Shown: positions 29,342 to 39,191, counted from the first letter of the stretch. The stretch: DNA of 64,000 nucleotides from Planctomycetia bacterium (GCA_016795155.1 JAEUIE010000059.1:60271-124270), one strand, 5' to 3'. The notes: a model not told the origin generated them from the letters alone. Program-made: numbers and translations.

Positions 29342-32300
29342 ATGCGGTTACGATGGATCGTAGCAACACTGCTGAGCCTGATCCTGATAGTGCTGGCCAG
29401 TTATGTGGCAGCAACGGGCTGGTACGCATTGCAGTTTGGCTGGGCCAAACCCTGGTGGCTACTGCTGCTTGGCCTGTTGCCTTTCCTTGCAGTTTATGCC
29501 TGGACACCTTTAACCAATCTCGGATCTTTCCGTCGCATACTCGTGTTGTTCCTGCGACTGGGTTTGCTGACATGCCTGATCCTTGCTCTGGCGGAACTCT
29601 CCACGGTGCATGAAGAAGAAGGCATGACGCTGATGGTCGTGGTGGACAGGTCGTACAGCATACCACAGGAGGTTGGCCCCAACACGGTTCGAGATGCCCG
29701 ATGGGACCGGCTGGTAGATAACCTGAAGAATGCAACGCGAAATCGTGAGAAAGCACAAGATCGTGTCGGAGTGATCAGCTTTGCTACTCGCCCCAAGTTT
29801 GAATACCCCGCCAGTGATATCACCGAGCTGAACATTCGCGATGTAGGTACCGGCCTGGATCGTAACAATACTGATCTTGGCTCCGCCATTCGCATGGCTT
29901 TGGCATCGTTCCCGGAAGGCACCGCTCGACGCATTCTGCTGTTTTCCGATGGCAATGAGAACCGTGGCGATGCGGAAGCGGAAGCACGCACCGCCCGGCT
30001 CAACGGGGTGCCTATTGATGTGGTGCCACTGAAATACCACTATGAAGATGAGATTCTGGTGGATCGCATTGATGTTCCGAGTGAATCCCGACCGGGGCAG
30101 GATATTCCGCTGCGGGTAGTCGCACGCAACTATGCAGGCAAACCCGTGCCGGGAAGGCTGCGTATCGTTCGCACCATGGGAGAGAATACCGATCAGGCAG
30201 AACAGCGGTACACTCTTGATCCCGGATTGAATGTACTGTCAGTCAAATGGCCTGCGCGCTTTGGTCAAGGTGCAGGGTTGATTAACTATCGTGCCACGTT
30301 TATTCCTGACAAATTACCCAACGACAGGCAGGACAATAATGAAAGCTGGGCTCCGGTGATGCTGACTGCATCGGGCCGGCGCATCTTAATGGTAGTGCAG
30401 GATAAGTCATCAAGAGCCCATGAACCACTGATGCAGGCACTGACCAGGGTGCCCGGCCCCAAAGGTGAACGTGTCATCGATGTCTGGAACGCTGACATGT
30501 TGCCTGCAGATGATGACCAGGGCCGATTAACGCTATCCAATTATGATTCCATTGTTCTTTTCAACATTCCCTCGGAAGCGGTGCCGCGAGCTCAACAAGA
30601 AGCAATTCGCAAAACGGTGAGGGATCAAGGTACCGGGTTGGTCGTGATCGGTGGCCCATCCAGTTTTGGAGCTGGTGGCTGGCAGAATGAACCGCTTGAA
30701 GAAGCCATGCCTGTAGACAGTGCGCTGCGATCACGCAAGATACAAGCCAAAGGTGGTTTGGCGCTCATCATGCATGCCAGCGAAATGAACGAAGGGAATT
30801 TCTGGCAGAAGGAAATTGCCAAGCTGGCTATCAGCAAGCTCAGCCCGATAGATGAAGTGGGCATACTCTACTACACCTACGGCCTGGCTGGTGGAGGGAA
30901 TAATGGTCACATCTGGCATGTGCCTCTGCAGGAAGTGGGCGATGACAAGAATCGAGGCAACATTTTAAGCGCGCTGGGTAGTATGCAGCCTGGCGATATG
31001 CCCCAGTTCGACCCCAGCATGAAGATGGCGTATGACTCGCTCACCGAAGAGAAGCGGGGCATTGCCACCAAGCATGTCATTCTGATCAGCGATGGCGATC
31101 ATGGGCTGCTCACCGATATGAAACTGTTGGACAAATATAATGCCGCCAAAGTGACCATGACCACGATCGGTATCACCACGCATGGCCCGGCGGCGCAGGC
31201 TGCATTGGCAAAACTCAGTGCTGCTACCAAGGGCAGGCATTATGCAGTGGATGATCCACGCAAACTGCCGAGCATTTATGTCAAGGAAACCCGAATTCTC
31301 AACCAGAGTTACCTGTATGAAAAAGGGTTTGTACCGCGACTGACTTCCGAACTGGGCGATCCTTTCCGCGAGTGGGCCAAGTCGTTCCCCACGCTGTTCG
31401 GCTTCGTTCGTACTTCGCGGAAAGATTCCAACCTGGTGCAGGTGCTGATGCAGGCACCCTTGGCAGGTGAAGAAGAGAATCCCATTTACGCACAATGGCA
31501 ATATGGACTGGGGCGTTCCGTAGCGTTTACCAGCGATGCCATGGGTTCCAATAACTCCTGGGCCCGCGATTGGGTGCAGAATCAGCAAACACTCTTCGGT
31601 GATTTCTGGACGCGAGTGGTCGATTGGTCGATGCGAAACCTCGATGACTCCGGCATTTCGCTGCAATCCCGTTACGAGAACGGGAAAATGCGGGTGACCG
31701 TGATTGATAATCGCGATCGCGAAGCCCGTGCCGCCAAGCCACTGGGCACCATTAAGGCGACGATTGGTTCCAGTGGGAATTCCGAGGCTCGAGAAATCAC
31801 TTTGGAGCCGGTTTCAGCGGGTGTCTACGAGGGAAGCGTGGAAACCACCCAGGCAGGCAACTATTCGGTTGCGGCCAGCATGGTACAACCTGATAAAGAA
31901 GGCCCGGGTGGTATGCGTTCTGTCATCGTCGGTCGTGGAGCGCTGGCGGTACCCTACTCTCCTGAGTTTGCCACGGTGGAAGATAACGCAGGGTTACTGG
32001 AAAGACTGGCCAGCATTACGGGTGGTCGCGTTCTGGATGAAAACACCTTCAGCCAGGCGAATCTGTTTCTGCACGAAGGTTCCATGGCCCGCAGATTGCA
32101 GCCGATCTGGCATTGGCTGCTGTTCGCGACGGCATGCATGCTAGTGCTCGATGCAGCCATGCGTCGCATTGCCATTGATCCAGCACTGGTTGCCCAGCGA
32201 ACCAAGAAGATGATGCAGGAAATGCGAGGTCCGAAGGAACTGGCCGAGACTTCACAGGAATACCTGGGTCGACTGAAAAAAGGAAAAGCGGCGGCTGGTG

Positions 32301-32518
32301 TTGCAGTATCGGAACCGGTTATCGTGAAGGAGACTGCTGCCAGAAAGTTTGAAGCATCTACCGATTTCAAACCCACTGAAGAGACTACCAAGCCTTCGGC
32401 TGCTTCAGCACCCAAGCCCTCTGCTTCTCCAACTGCAGCTGAAGACGATTTTGCAGCAAGGCTAATGAAAGCTAAGCAGAAAGCGCGAAAAGAAATGGAT
32501 GAGCAAAAGGAGGGGTAG
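29342..32518 (+). CDS. VWA-domain membrane protein with glutamine-amidotransferase-like domain
   Basis: Membrane protein of 1058 residues. Two or three N-terminal hydrophobic segments (about 5-28, 37-54, 65-84) are followed by a VWA domain with the metal-ion motif DRSYS (D102, S104, S106), then FSDGNENRGD, an Ig-like stretch, a class-I glutamine-amidotransferase-like fold (GTGLVVIGGPSSFGAGGW), and a second VWA-like part (HVILISDGDHGLLTDM). A late hydrophobic segment at about 920-940 precedes a Lys/Ala/Pro-rich cytoplasmic tail. This architecture is common in planctomycetes beside MoxR/DUF58 genes, but here no MoxR gene is near. Role unknown; probably extracytoplasmic protein assembly. Confidence 0.85.
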   Translation: MRLRWIVATLLSLILIVLASYVAATGWYALQFGWAKPWWLLLLGLLPFLAVYAWTPLTNLGSFRRILVLFLRLGLLTCLILALAELSTVHEEEGMTLMVVVDRSYSIPQEVGPNTVRDARWDRLVDNLKNATRNREKAQDRVGVISFATRPKFEYPASDITELNIRDVGTGLDRNNTDLGSAIRMALASFPEGTARRILLFSDGNENRGDAEAEARTARLNGVPIDVVPLKYHYEDEILVDRIDVPSESRPGQDIPLRVVARNYAGKPVPGRLRIVRTMGENTDQAEQRYTLDPGLNVLSVKWPARFGQGAGLINYRATFIPDKLPNDRQDNNESWAPVMLTASGRRILMVVQDKSSRAHEPLMQALTRVPGPKGERVIDVWNADMLPADDDQGRLTLSNYDSIVLFNIPSEAVPRAQQEAIRKTVRDQGTGLVVIGGPSSFGAGGWQNEPLEEAMPVDSALRSRKIQAKGGLALIMHASEMNEGNFWQKEIAKLAISKLSPIDEVGILYYTYGLAGGGNNGHIWHVPLQEVGDDKNRGNILSALGSMQPGDMPQFDPSMKMAYDSLTEEKRGIATKHVILISDGDHGLLTDMKLLDKYNAAKVTMTTIGITTHGPAAQAALAKLSAATKGRHYAVDDPRKLPSIYVKETRILNQSYLYEKGFVPRLTSELGDPFREWAKSFPTLFGFVRTSRKDSNLVQVLMQAPLAGEEENPIYAQWQYGLGRSVAFTSDAMGSNNSWARDWVQNQQTLFGDFWTRVVDWSMRNLDDSGISLQSRYENGKMRVTVIDNRDREARAAKPLGTIKATIGSSGNSEAREITLEPVSAGVYEGSVETTQAGNYSVAASMVQPDKEGPGGMRSVIVGRGALAVPYSPEFATVEDNAGLLERLASITGGRVLDENTFSQANLFLHEGSMARRLQPIWHWLLFATACMLVLDAAMRRIAIDPALVAQRTKKMMQEMRGPKELAETSQEYLGRLKKGKAAAGVAVSEPVIVKETAARKFEASTDFKPTEETTKPSAASAPKPSASPTAAEDDFAARLMKAKQKARKEMDEQKEG

Positions 32519-32520
32519 CC

Positions 32521-32754
32521 ATGAATTTAAACCAGAAGATTTTTTGGTTTCTGTATGGCAGCTTTTATGGATTGATTCTCGGCTTCATTGCCCTTGTCTT
32601 CTGGCTGTTTGCGACCGGCAATTACATGATGAGTGTAGAAGTCTACGAATCAAAAAAAGCATATCTCCGTGCAGTTTCCTGGTCTATTATTATTGGAACC
32701 ATGTGCATCACAGGATTAACAACTGTTTTCTTCGCTAATAATCATCGTAAATAG
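32521..32754 (+). CDS. Small two-helix membrane protein
   Basis: Hypothetical protein of 77 residues: one hydrophobic helix at about 7-31 and another at about 52-71, joined by a short charged loop. The ribosome site AAGGAGGGG (32507-32515) is the strongest in the window and lies across the end of the VWA gene, two bases before this ATG. That supports translation and coupling. No family recognised; an accessory subunit of the VWA protein is a guess from context. Confidence 0.7.
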   Translation: MNLNQKIFWFLYGSFYGLILGFIALVFWLFATGNYMMSVEVYESKKAYLRAVSWSIIIGTMCITGLTTVFFANNHRK

Positions 32755-32830
32755 TGAATGAAATAGCTGTCATCAAGGCAAGTTGAGCAACGACGTGCTT
32801 CAGGAAAAACGATTCCATACAACTTGAGAT

Positions 32831-34741
32831 ATGCACGACCTCATCCTCGGTACCGCTGGCCACATTGATCATGGTAAGACCTCGCTGGTGCGTGCCCTGA
32901 CAGGCATCGATTGTGATCGTCTGCCTGAAGAGAAGGCCCGTGGCATCACCATCGATATCGGCTTTGCGCATCTGAAGTTGGGTGATTATCGGCTCGGCAT
33001 TGTCGATGTACCAGGCCATGAGCGGTTCATCAGGAACATGCTGGCTGGCGCAACGGGTATCGATCTTGCGCTGCTAGTGGTTTCTGCCAAAGAATCGATC
33101 AAGCCCCAGACTGTTGAACATCTGGAAATTCTGAAGCTTCTCGGCATTCGCCACGGAGTCATCGCTATCACCATGGCAGATCTGGTGGATGATGCAACGC
33201 GCGAACTGGTGGAACTCGAAATCAGAGAACTGGTTCAGAATACGTTCCTGGCAGAAGCACCCATTAATGCCACGTCAGCGGTCACCGGTTTGGGCATCTC
33301 GGAACTGAAACAGGCACTGGAGCAAGCAGCCCGCAAGGTGAGCACCCCTCAGCAGCAACCCTGGTTTCGCCTGGCCATTGATCGTGCATTTACCGTTCAG
33401 GGGCATGGAACCGTGGTAACTGGTACGGTTACCTCTGGTTCACTCAAACTCGGCGATGAAGTAGCCTGGCTGCCGGGTGGCGATCTGGTGCGAGTACGAA
33501 GTCTGCAGAACCATGATGAATCGGTTGAATGCATCAGCCGGGGCATGCGAGCAGCCCTGAACCTGGCAGGCGTCAAACTGGAAGAAGTCAGCCGGGGACA
33601 GGAACTGGCTACGCCGGGATATCTTGTTCCTTCCACGGTCTTAACCGTCCGAATCTACAATCTTCCTGCATTGAACAAGGCTATCAAGCACAAGGCACAG
33701 GTCAGGCTACATCTGGGCACCACTGAAGTGCTGGGAAGCGTTTCCCTGCTCGATTGTGATCAATTGATGCCGGGTAGTTGGGGGCTGGCACAACTTTACC
33801 TGGAAGAGCCGGTGCTGACTGTGTATGGCCAGGCCTTTGTCATTCGAAGCCCGTCAGCCACCACAACCCTGGGTGGCGGGCAGGTGTTGCAGCCAACTCC
33901 AGAGAAAATACGGCGACGTCATTTCGAATTGCTGGAACGCATCGAGAAACTCTGGTCGAGCCAGACGCCATTTGAGCGAGCTATGGAAGTGATCTGGTTT
34001 CTAGGACGACGAGGCGTGACCATTGCCGACCTCGTGCGCGGAGCCGGACTTGATCCACAACAGGCTGAATCCGTGCTGCAGGAAGCTATTAAGAACGGCC
34101 GTGTTAAAACACTAATCAATAAGGAAGGCAAACCTGTTCAAATTCATGCCGACATGATCCAGGACATTCAGGATCGTGTGATCCATGTACTGCGCTCGCT
34201 GCATGAAGCTCACCCCCTCATGTCTACCCACGATCGACAACAGGTGGTCTCTGCATTGAATTTCATTGGCGAAGATGCCTTCATTCAATCAGCCATTGAT
34301 CATCTGCTTCAACAGAAAATTCTCCTGGGTGATACGAACCGCATTGCCTGGGCCGAGCACAAGCCCAAGTTGTCGGTGAATCAGCGTAAGCTGAAAGACA
34401 AGATGATTGAATCTTTCAAAACGGCCGGTTTCCAGCCACCGGAAATCAGCAGTTTTGCAGCGCAGGCGGGTGGCAATGCTGCAGTGCTGAAAGACATTAC
34501 CGATGTCTGCATGGCCGAAGGTCTGCTGGTTCAAATCGCTGAAGGCATTTACCTGCACCGAGACCATGAACAATCTATGCGGGAAAAAGTGCGACAGCAC
34601 CTGCAGGGCGGAACGGGCCTGACGGTCGCTGGCATACGTGACATACTCGCCACGACCCGCAAGTTTGCCGTGCCGCTTTGCGAGTATCTCGATCGCGTGG
34701 GTATCACTCGGCGTGATGGCGATTTACGATATTCTGCTTAG
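32831..34741 (+). CDS. selB: Selenocysteine-specific elongation factor
   Basis: Translation GTPase of 636 residues that carries selenocysteyl-tRNA to UGA codons marked by a SECIS hairpin. The P-loop is GHIDHGKT (10-17), G3 is DVPGHE, and the effector region reads [17 protein letters not shown]-Tu-like domains 2 and 3 follow, then winged-helix repeats that bind SECIS RNA, ending [15 protein letters not shown]. Length is normal for bacterial SelB. selA follows 160 bases downstream in the same direction, so this is a selBA unit. The family call is firm. Confidence 0.97.
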   Translation: MHDLILGTAGHIDHGKTSLVRALTGIDCDRLPEEKARGITIDIGFAHLKLGDYRLGIVDVPGHERFIRNMLAGATGIDLALLVVSAKESIKPQTVEHLEILKLLGIRHGVIAITMADLVDDATRELVELEIRELVQNTFLAEAPINATSAVTGLGISELKQALEQAARKVSTPQQQPWFRLAIDRAFTVQGHGTVVTGTVTSGSLKLGDEVAWLPGGDLVRVRSLQNHDESVECISRGMRAALNLAGVKLEEVSRGQELATPGYLVPSTVLTVRIYNLPALNKAIKHKAQVRLHLGTTEVLGSVSLLDCDQLMPGSWGLAQLYLEEPVLTVYGQAFVIRSPSATTTLGGGQVLQPTPEKIRRRHFELLERIEKLWSSQTPFERAMEVIWFLGRRGVTIADLVRGAGLDPQQAESVLQEAIKNGRVKTLINKEGKPVQIHADMIQDIQDRVIHVLRSLHEAHPLMSTHDRQQVVSALNFIGEDAFIQSAIDHLLQQKILLGDTNRIAWAEHKPKLSVNQRKLKDKMIESFKTAGFQPPEISSFAAQAGGNAAVLKDITDVCMAEGLLVQIAEGIYLHRDHEQSMREKVRQHLQGGTGLTVAGIRDILATTRKFAVPLCEYLDRVGITRRDGDLRYSA

Positions 34742-34749
34742 GAGACTTG

Positions 34750-34873
34750 TGAAAAACTTGCCAGATGTGGCAGGGTTATGCATGTACTCATGCATGACCC
34801 TGCGAAAACGCTAAGTTTTCGCACATCCAGCAGGGTCATCCAGAGTACTGGATAACCCTGCCACAACTTTTCA
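34750..34873. repeat. Nested palindrome array between selB and selA
   Basis: Three hairpins lie in a row: 34770-34803 (15-base arms, one mismatch), 34802-34822 (GCGAAAAC / GTTTTCGC, perfect) and 34830-34861 (14-base arms, one mismatch). The first and third are also inverse copies of each other: 34767-34779 pairs perfectly with 34852-34864, and 34794-34803 with 34830-34839. So the stretch can form either three local stems or one long stem. Function unknown: mobile palindrome, RNA switch or attenuator. Confidence 0.85.
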
Positions 34874-34900
34874 GCAGGCTTTTTAACCTTTGACACGACT

Positions 34901-36286
34901 ATGAACGACCAGCTACGTCAATTTCCTGCAGTCCATGAATTATTGGCGCTGCCTTCTTTCAGTTCATTGATTGAAGAATATGGTCGCGAAGGCGTCACGC
35001 AGCAACTCAGGCAGATTCTCGATGCACTCCGCAAATCGGTTCAGCAGGGTGTTGACGTTGCCGAACAACTGAACAGCGAACATTTGAACATTCAACTCAA
35101 AGAATACCTGGCTAAAGCCAACCGCCTTAATCTGCAACCAGTTATCAATGCAACAGGCATCATGCTGCACACCAATCTGGGACGTGCACCGCTGGCACAA
35201 GAAGCTTTGCAGGCAGCAGTAATGGCTGGTGAGGGGTATCTCAATCTGGAACTTGATCTGAAAACAGGCAAGCGTTCTCACCGATCCCTGGCAGTGCGAA
35301 ATCGACTTACTCAGCTGCTCCAATGCGAATCAGCCACTGTTGTTAACAATAACGCAGCAGCTACAGTCATTGCTCTGCGAGCATTGGCAAATGGTAAAGA
35401 AGTCATCGTTTCGCGTGGTGAACTGGTCGAAATTGGAGGCAGTTTTCGTATACCCGAAATTATGGCTGTCAGTGGCGCCATCCTGAAAGAAGTAGGCACC
35501 ACGAATATCACTCGCATCAGCGATTACGCAACTGCGGTGACGGACAACACTGCATTGTTGTTACGAGTGCATGCCAGTAATTATCGCATTGAAGGCCATA
35601 CAGAAGCACCCAGTCTTGAAGAGCTTGTTTCGTTAGGTCGCAAAGTGAAACTGCCGGTACTGGACGATATCGGCTCAGGCGCTCTGGTGGATATGAATAC
35701 CTGGGGCCTTCATGATGAACCGCTAGCTCGTCACAGTCTTGAAATCGGCGCTGACCTGGTCATGTTCAGTGGAGATAAGCTGCTGGGCGGACCACAGGCA
35801 GGTATCTTGGCCGGGCGGGCTGATCTGATTCAGAAAATTGAAAGCGATCCGCTGATGCGTGCTTTCCGTGTCGACAAAATGACATTGGCAGCGCTGGAAG
35901 CAACGCTTCGCATTTACTCCAATCCGGATAAAGCCCTCGAGCAAATCCCCCTGCTGCGAATGCTCGAAATTCCGTTGGCTCTGTTACAGGAACGTGCTTA
36001 TGCCCTGGCACGCTATCTTGGCAATGTGCCAGGATTGTCTGCACATGTCATCAATACAGAAGCAATGGCAGGCGGTGGTTCGCTGCCTGGAAAATCGGTT
36101 TCCAGTGCCGGACTGGCCATTCGTTCTGAAAAACATTCTGCTCAAACTTTATCACAGCGATTAAGGCAACAGCAACCTGCGATATTAGGTCGTATCGAGA
36201 ATGATCAGTTGATCCTGGATCTGCGCACCGTACCAGCGGACCAAGATCAAACGGTTCTGGAGATGGTGCAAAAGGCTAATGCCTGA
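34901..36286 (+). CDS. selA: L-seryl-tRNA(Sec) selenium transferase
   Basis: PLP enzyme of 461 residues that converts seryl-tRNA(Sec) to selenocysteyl-tRNA(Sec) with selenophosphate. The PLP lysine is Lys293 in MFSGDKLLGGPQAG; other conserved parts are INATGIMLHTNLGRAPL near the N-terminus, the NNNAAA cofactor loop and DDIGSGALVDM. Full length. Its 3' end overlaps the convergent MtfA-like gene by 11 bases. The gene follows selB and the palindrome array; no selC or selD is in the window. Confidence 0.97.
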   Translation: MNDQLRQFPAVHELLALPSFSSLIEEYGREGVTQQLRQILDALRKSVQQGVDVAEQLNSEHLNIQLKEYLAKANRLNLQPVINATGIMLHTNLGRAPLAQEALQAAVMAGEGYLNLELDLKTGKRSHRSLAVRNRLTQLLQCESATVVNNNAAATVIALRALANGKEVIVSRGELVEIGGSFRIPEIMAVSGAILKEVGTTNITRISDYATAVTDNTALLLRVHASNYRIEGHTEAPSLEELVSLGRKVKLPVLDDIGSGALVDMNTWGLHDEPLARHSLEIGADLVMFSGDKLLGGPQAGILAGRADLIQKIESDPLMRAFRVDKMTLAALEATLRIYSNPDKALEQIPLLRMLEIPLALLQERAYALARYLGNVPGLSAHVINTEAMAGGGSLPGKSVSSAGLAIRSEKHSAQTLSQRLRQQQPAILGRIENDQLILDLRTVPADQDQTVLEMVQKANA

Positions 36287-37052
36287 ACCAATCGGTAGTT
36301 TCCACGCCATAATATTTCTTCAACAACTCATAGACTTTCGGATAATCCTTACTGAGCAGATCGGGCCTGCAATAGTAAAGCTCAGAAGCATAGGCAAACA
36401 ACTCGGTAAGATTCTCGGATGCAGCCCGTGCGAAAAGCAGTGGTTTGCGGTGATGTTCGAACTGATGATGCAGTTGTTGCAAGGTTTCCTGCATCACCTG
36501 CTTCCATTGCCTGCGGGCATCCATTGATTCCAGTGGCGGGACACCATCGACACTGTTGTCGAGATAATCCAATTGATGTGCAAACTCATGAATGACAACA
36601 TTCTCCCCTTCTTCAGGGTGTTTGCCATCATGCAGCACTTCATCCCAGGCGAGGATCACCGGGCCTCGATAGACTGCCTGCCCTTCTGCTGCCTTGTCAG
36701 GAACAAAGTCCTGATCTGCGTTATCATCCGGCCTGGTGGTCAGAAAGGGCTTGGGATAAACCAGAATGGAAGGAACGCGATCAAAATAATCGTGTGTGAT
36801 CTTCAGAAGGGGAATCGCAGCCTGCGCTGCAATCGTAACCTTCATCTCTTCGGTAACCTGCAACCCGGCACAACCTTCCCAGATTTTTTCAGCAACAAGA
36901 ATACGAGTGATCTGCTTCAGATCAGCATTCAGGTCAGGTGGCAGATGGCGAACGTGGGAAATATTAGCAGTGAGGATTTCTTGCCAGGCTGCTGGCCAGG
37001 GTTCCTGAAGCAGTTGTTTGCGGCGACGATTACGAAACCAGTTAATTAACAT
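36276..37052 (-). CDS. MtfA-like zinc peptidase (M90)
   Basis: Cytoplasmic metallopeptidase-like protein of 258 residues. The zinc motif HEFAHQLD lies at 155-162, with the family's KITHDYFDRVPSILVYP and a C-terminal LTELFAYASELYY segment that should hold the third ligand. In E. coli, MtfA binds and inactivates the Mlc repressor and so affects glucose uptake; that role need not apply here. The ATG at 37052 gives the usual short basic start (MLINWFRNRRRKQ); a TTG further upstream falls inside a hairpin and is rejected. Confidence 0.88.
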   Translation of the reverse strand: MLINWFRNRRRKQLLQEPWPAAWQEILTANISHVRHLPPDLNADLKQITRILVAEKIWEGCAGLQVTEEMKVTIAAQAAIPLLKITHDYFDRVPSILVYPKPFLTTRPDDNADQDFVPDKAAEGQAVYRGPVILAWDEVLHDGKHPEEGENVVIHEFAHQLDYLDNSVDGVPPLESMDARRQWKQVMQETLQQLHHQFEHHRKPLLFARAASENLTELFAYASELYYCRPDLLSKDYPKVYELLKKYYGVETTDWFRH

Positions 37053-37076
37053 GCAATCATGGTATGTAAATACCAA

Positions 37077-37101
37077 CAGGCGATGCAAATCGCATCGCCT
37101 G
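37077..37101 (-). terminator. Terminator-like hairpin after the first Cys-rich gene
   Basis: Perfect 10-base stem CAGGCGATGC / GCATCGCCTG with a 5-base loop, 18 bases past the stop of the gene at 37119. The tail after it is only partly T-rich. Confidence 0.65.
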
Positions 37102-37118
37102 ATTCGCTAAGAATTGAA

Positions 37119-37424
37119 TTAATAGCTGATGCGTGAAGGGGGTTCCATCCAGAAATCGCGTGGACTGCGAAGGTATGGATGCCACTGGAAGCCTTCGCCT
37201 TGTCCATTACCGTTGCCATAGCCGCCAGGGCCACGTCGGCTCCAGGGGTCTGGAGGAATAGGTCGCTGACAGGCCGGGTAGAAGCAGTGGCCACTATACT
37301 TGGAGCAAGTGGGGATGCAGCTTGGGCAAGCCTGAGGGCAGCGGGGAGCAAAACTTTGAGCCTGGGCAGAACTGGCGATCCCCAGCACTCCAGCCAGGGC
37401 AGCCAGCACAACAACGAAACGCAT
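37119..37424 (-). CDS. Small secreted cysteine-rich protein
   Basis: Hypothetical exported protein of 101 residues. The signal peptide MRFVVVLAALAGVLGI ends near SSAQAQ; the mature part begins with a dense Cys cluster (CPQACPSCIPTC, then C and C spaced by 6-8) and ends in a Pro/Gly/Arg-rich tail. The ATG at 37424 has GGAGGG 5 bases upstream. Six or seven Cys in so short a mature protein suggests disulfide bonding outside the membrane, fitting planctomycete envelope proteins, but this is inference. Same strand as the next Cys-containing gene. Confidence 0.75.
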   Translation of the reverse strand: MRFVVVLAALAGVLGIASSAQAQSFAPRCPQACPSCIPTCSKYSGHCFYPACQRPIPPDPWSRRGPGGYGNGNGQGEGFQWHPYLRSPRDFWMEPPSRISY

Positions 37425-37645
37425 GATAACCCTCCGGTGGAAGCGTTCCAGGTGAATAACCATTACCTTTCAGCTATCGTCACAGGTTCACCAGAGCCAT
37501 CATGCGGCATGGCAGTATGCAGCGCAAATCCACCAAGAGACAGTGTTAGAAACGAGAACTTGTTCACAATACCATTAAACCCGTTCGCAGTGCTGTTTGC
37601 TACCTTCCGACTGGCTGTTCCAATTGCTGCAAATGCTACAAACGG

Positions 37646-37677
37646 CAATAGCCTTCGATGTACATCGAAGGCTATTG
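37646..37677 (-). terminator. Perfect 32-bp palindrome, terminator of the second Cys-rich gene
   Basis: CAATAGCCTTCGATGT followed by its exact inverse complement, 20 bases past the stop at 37698. On the plus strand it is followed by TTTCG; on the minus strand by GCCGTTTG, so it may act in both directions. Confidence 0.75.
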
Positions 37678-37697
37678 TTTCGAATATCTTTGTTTGC

Positions 37698-38159
37698 TTA
37701 TTTGCAGGTACGGCACCAGCCTGGGGTACCACCACCGTGGCCATATCCACCACCGTTAGGAGCATAGCAAGGTGCGCCAGCGCCAGCGGTTGACCAATGC
37801 ATGGTTGGAGTGACATAAACTGGAGCGTAGACGGGAGGAGCACACTGCTGAGGAGCAGCGCCGCCACCGATCTGGTAGCCATGATACTTGTAGTAAATCA
37901 CCCAGTCGCACTTGTCGAGTTTCTTGTAGAAGCAGTGCAGAGCACGATAGTAGTCGTGCCAGAATCTCTGCCAGCGTTCTTCTTCTTCGCTGCAGTAGTA
38001 TCCAATCTTGTTGGATCGGGACCAGAATCCACCCGTTTTCGGTCCACAGTTGCCGTTACCGCAACCTGTGTTACAAGGTCCGCCAAAATCAGCCTGAGCA
38101 AAGTTGCTGGCCAGCAGCAGGCTGAGACCGGCCAACAGGACGAGCACGAACTTTCGCAT
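37698..38159 (-). CDS. Secreted Cys/Gly/Tyr-rich protein
   Basis: Hypothetical exported protein of 153 residues. Signal peptide MRKFVLVLLAGLSLLLAS up to FAQA, then a Gly/Cys-rich start (CNTGCGNGNCG), a charged middle with SEEEERWQRFWHDYYRALH, and a Gly/Pro/Tyr-rich C-terminus ending GWCRTCK. AAGGAG sits 5 bases before the ATG at 38159; a GTG six bases upstream is too close to it. The composition and small size match planctomycete surface proteins of unknown role. No named domain recognised. Confidence 0.75.
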   Translation of the reverse strand: MRKFVLVLLAGLSLLLASNFAQADFGGPCNTGCGNGNCGPKTGGFWSRSNKIGYYCSEEEERWQRFWHDYYRALHCFYKKLDKCDWVIYYKYHGYQIGGGAAPQQCAPPVYAPVYVTPTMHWSTAGAGAPCYAPNGGGYGHGGGTPGWCRTCK

Positions 38160-38503
38160 GGTCACTCCTTATCGCTGGTGGGCCTGGTGTTCCGCGGTGT
38201 TCCTGTGCCGCGATTCCCCGGCGCGTTCCTGGCGCAGCGTACGAATTGTTGCCGTCCACTGTGCTTCCTGGTGGACTGGCACCCCTTTTCACGACAACGT
38301 ATGTCATGACAGGAGTATCATCGGCTGAACGAACTAGAAAGTATGGAAAATCTACCGTAACTCGCAGAATTAACAAAGAACGCAGCTTATGCATCTTTAC
38401 ACACTTCAGACTTACCAGTAATCTCGCATGGGAATACGCTTGTTATGCGATGCAAACAGAGAGATAATCGGGTTATTCGACGAACCTGGGAACGCCAGAA
38501 ACA
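38160..38503. other. Divergent intergenic region
   Basis: These 344 bases separate the Cys/Gly-rich protein gene and the ECF sigma gene, which diverge. The part near 38160-38290 is GC-rich, perhaps a 5' untranslated leader; the part near 38330-38500 is AT-rich. I see no convincing promoter boxes, gene or RNA element. Confidence 0.5.
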
Positions 38504-39079
38504 ATGATTCGTCCTCCTGAAATTGAGAATACAGTCGAGCCTGAGCAGTTCAAATCTGCGGAAGAATTCCTGCCCCTGGTTTATAACGAACTACATCGAT
38601 TAGCTTCGATTCATCTCTCGAAAGAAAAGCCGGGGCAGACATTGCAGCCAACTGCACTGGTACATGAAGTTTTTCTGCGGCTGATCGGGCCAGGCAACGC
38701 ATCAGGGTTTGCCAATCGACGCCATTTCTTTGGTGCAGCAGCACAAGCCATGCGAAGAATTCTGGTGGAACATGCCCGGATGAAGGGACGGGAGAAACAT
38801 GGTGGTAAGCGATCTCGAACTCAACTCGATCTGAATACCCTTCAGGAAATTGAACCTGACGCAGAATTATTGACTCTTCACGAAGCTCTTGAAGCGTTTG
38901 CCCGCCACGATACGGTGAAGGCTCAATTGGTAGAATTGCGTTTCTTCGGCGGTTTAACATTGGAACAGGCGGCTGAGTGTCTGGACATTTCTCTCTCAAC
39001 AGCTGACCGGGCCTGGCGATATGCCCGTGCTTGGCTCTATACCGCCATGGCTGAAGAATCTTCAGAAAAACTTGAATGA
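38504..39079 (+). CDS. ECF sigma factor (planctomycete Sig70_X6 type)
   Basis: Extracytoplasmic-function sigma factor of 191 residues of the group linked to planctomycete kinases (TIGR02999-like). Region 2 is seen in LPLVYNELHRLASIHLSKE and QPTALVHEVFLRLIG, with AAQAMRRILVEHARMKGRE; region 4 in LVELRFFGGLTLEQAAECLD followed by STADRAWRYARAWLY. No anti-sigma gene is adjacent. The matching kinase of such a pair could be the one at 40775, beyond the two secreted paralogs. The start is the first ATG; the ribosome site is weak. Confidence 0.92.
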   Translation: MIRPPEIENTVEPEQFKSAEEFLPLVYNELHRLASIHLSKEKPGQTLQPTALVHEVFLRLIGPGNASGFANRRHFFGAAAQAMRRILVEHARMKGREKHGGKRSRTQLDLNTLQEIEPDAELLTLHEALEAFARHDTVKAQLVELRFFGGLTLEQAAECLDISLSTADRAWRYARAWLYTAMAEESSEKLE

Positions 39080-39191
39080 TTTGACGTGTTTGTTCTCCTG
39101 ACGTCGCATGGAGGGGTAGGCACGAACCCAGGGGCGTTACCGATCTGGGTCGTGATTCTGTGAAATTCCATTCTTCATCAGGAGCCTCGTC

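Noticed and set aside
34750..34873. Possible selC (tRNA-Sec) between selB and selA
   Set aside because: There is no GTTCGA-type T loop, no UCA anticodon stem in the right place and no acceptor stem of tRNA form.
37463..37882. Minus-strand frame of 139 codons
   Set aside because: It overlaps the better-supported secreted protein gene in another frame, lacks a ribosome site and crosses a terminator.
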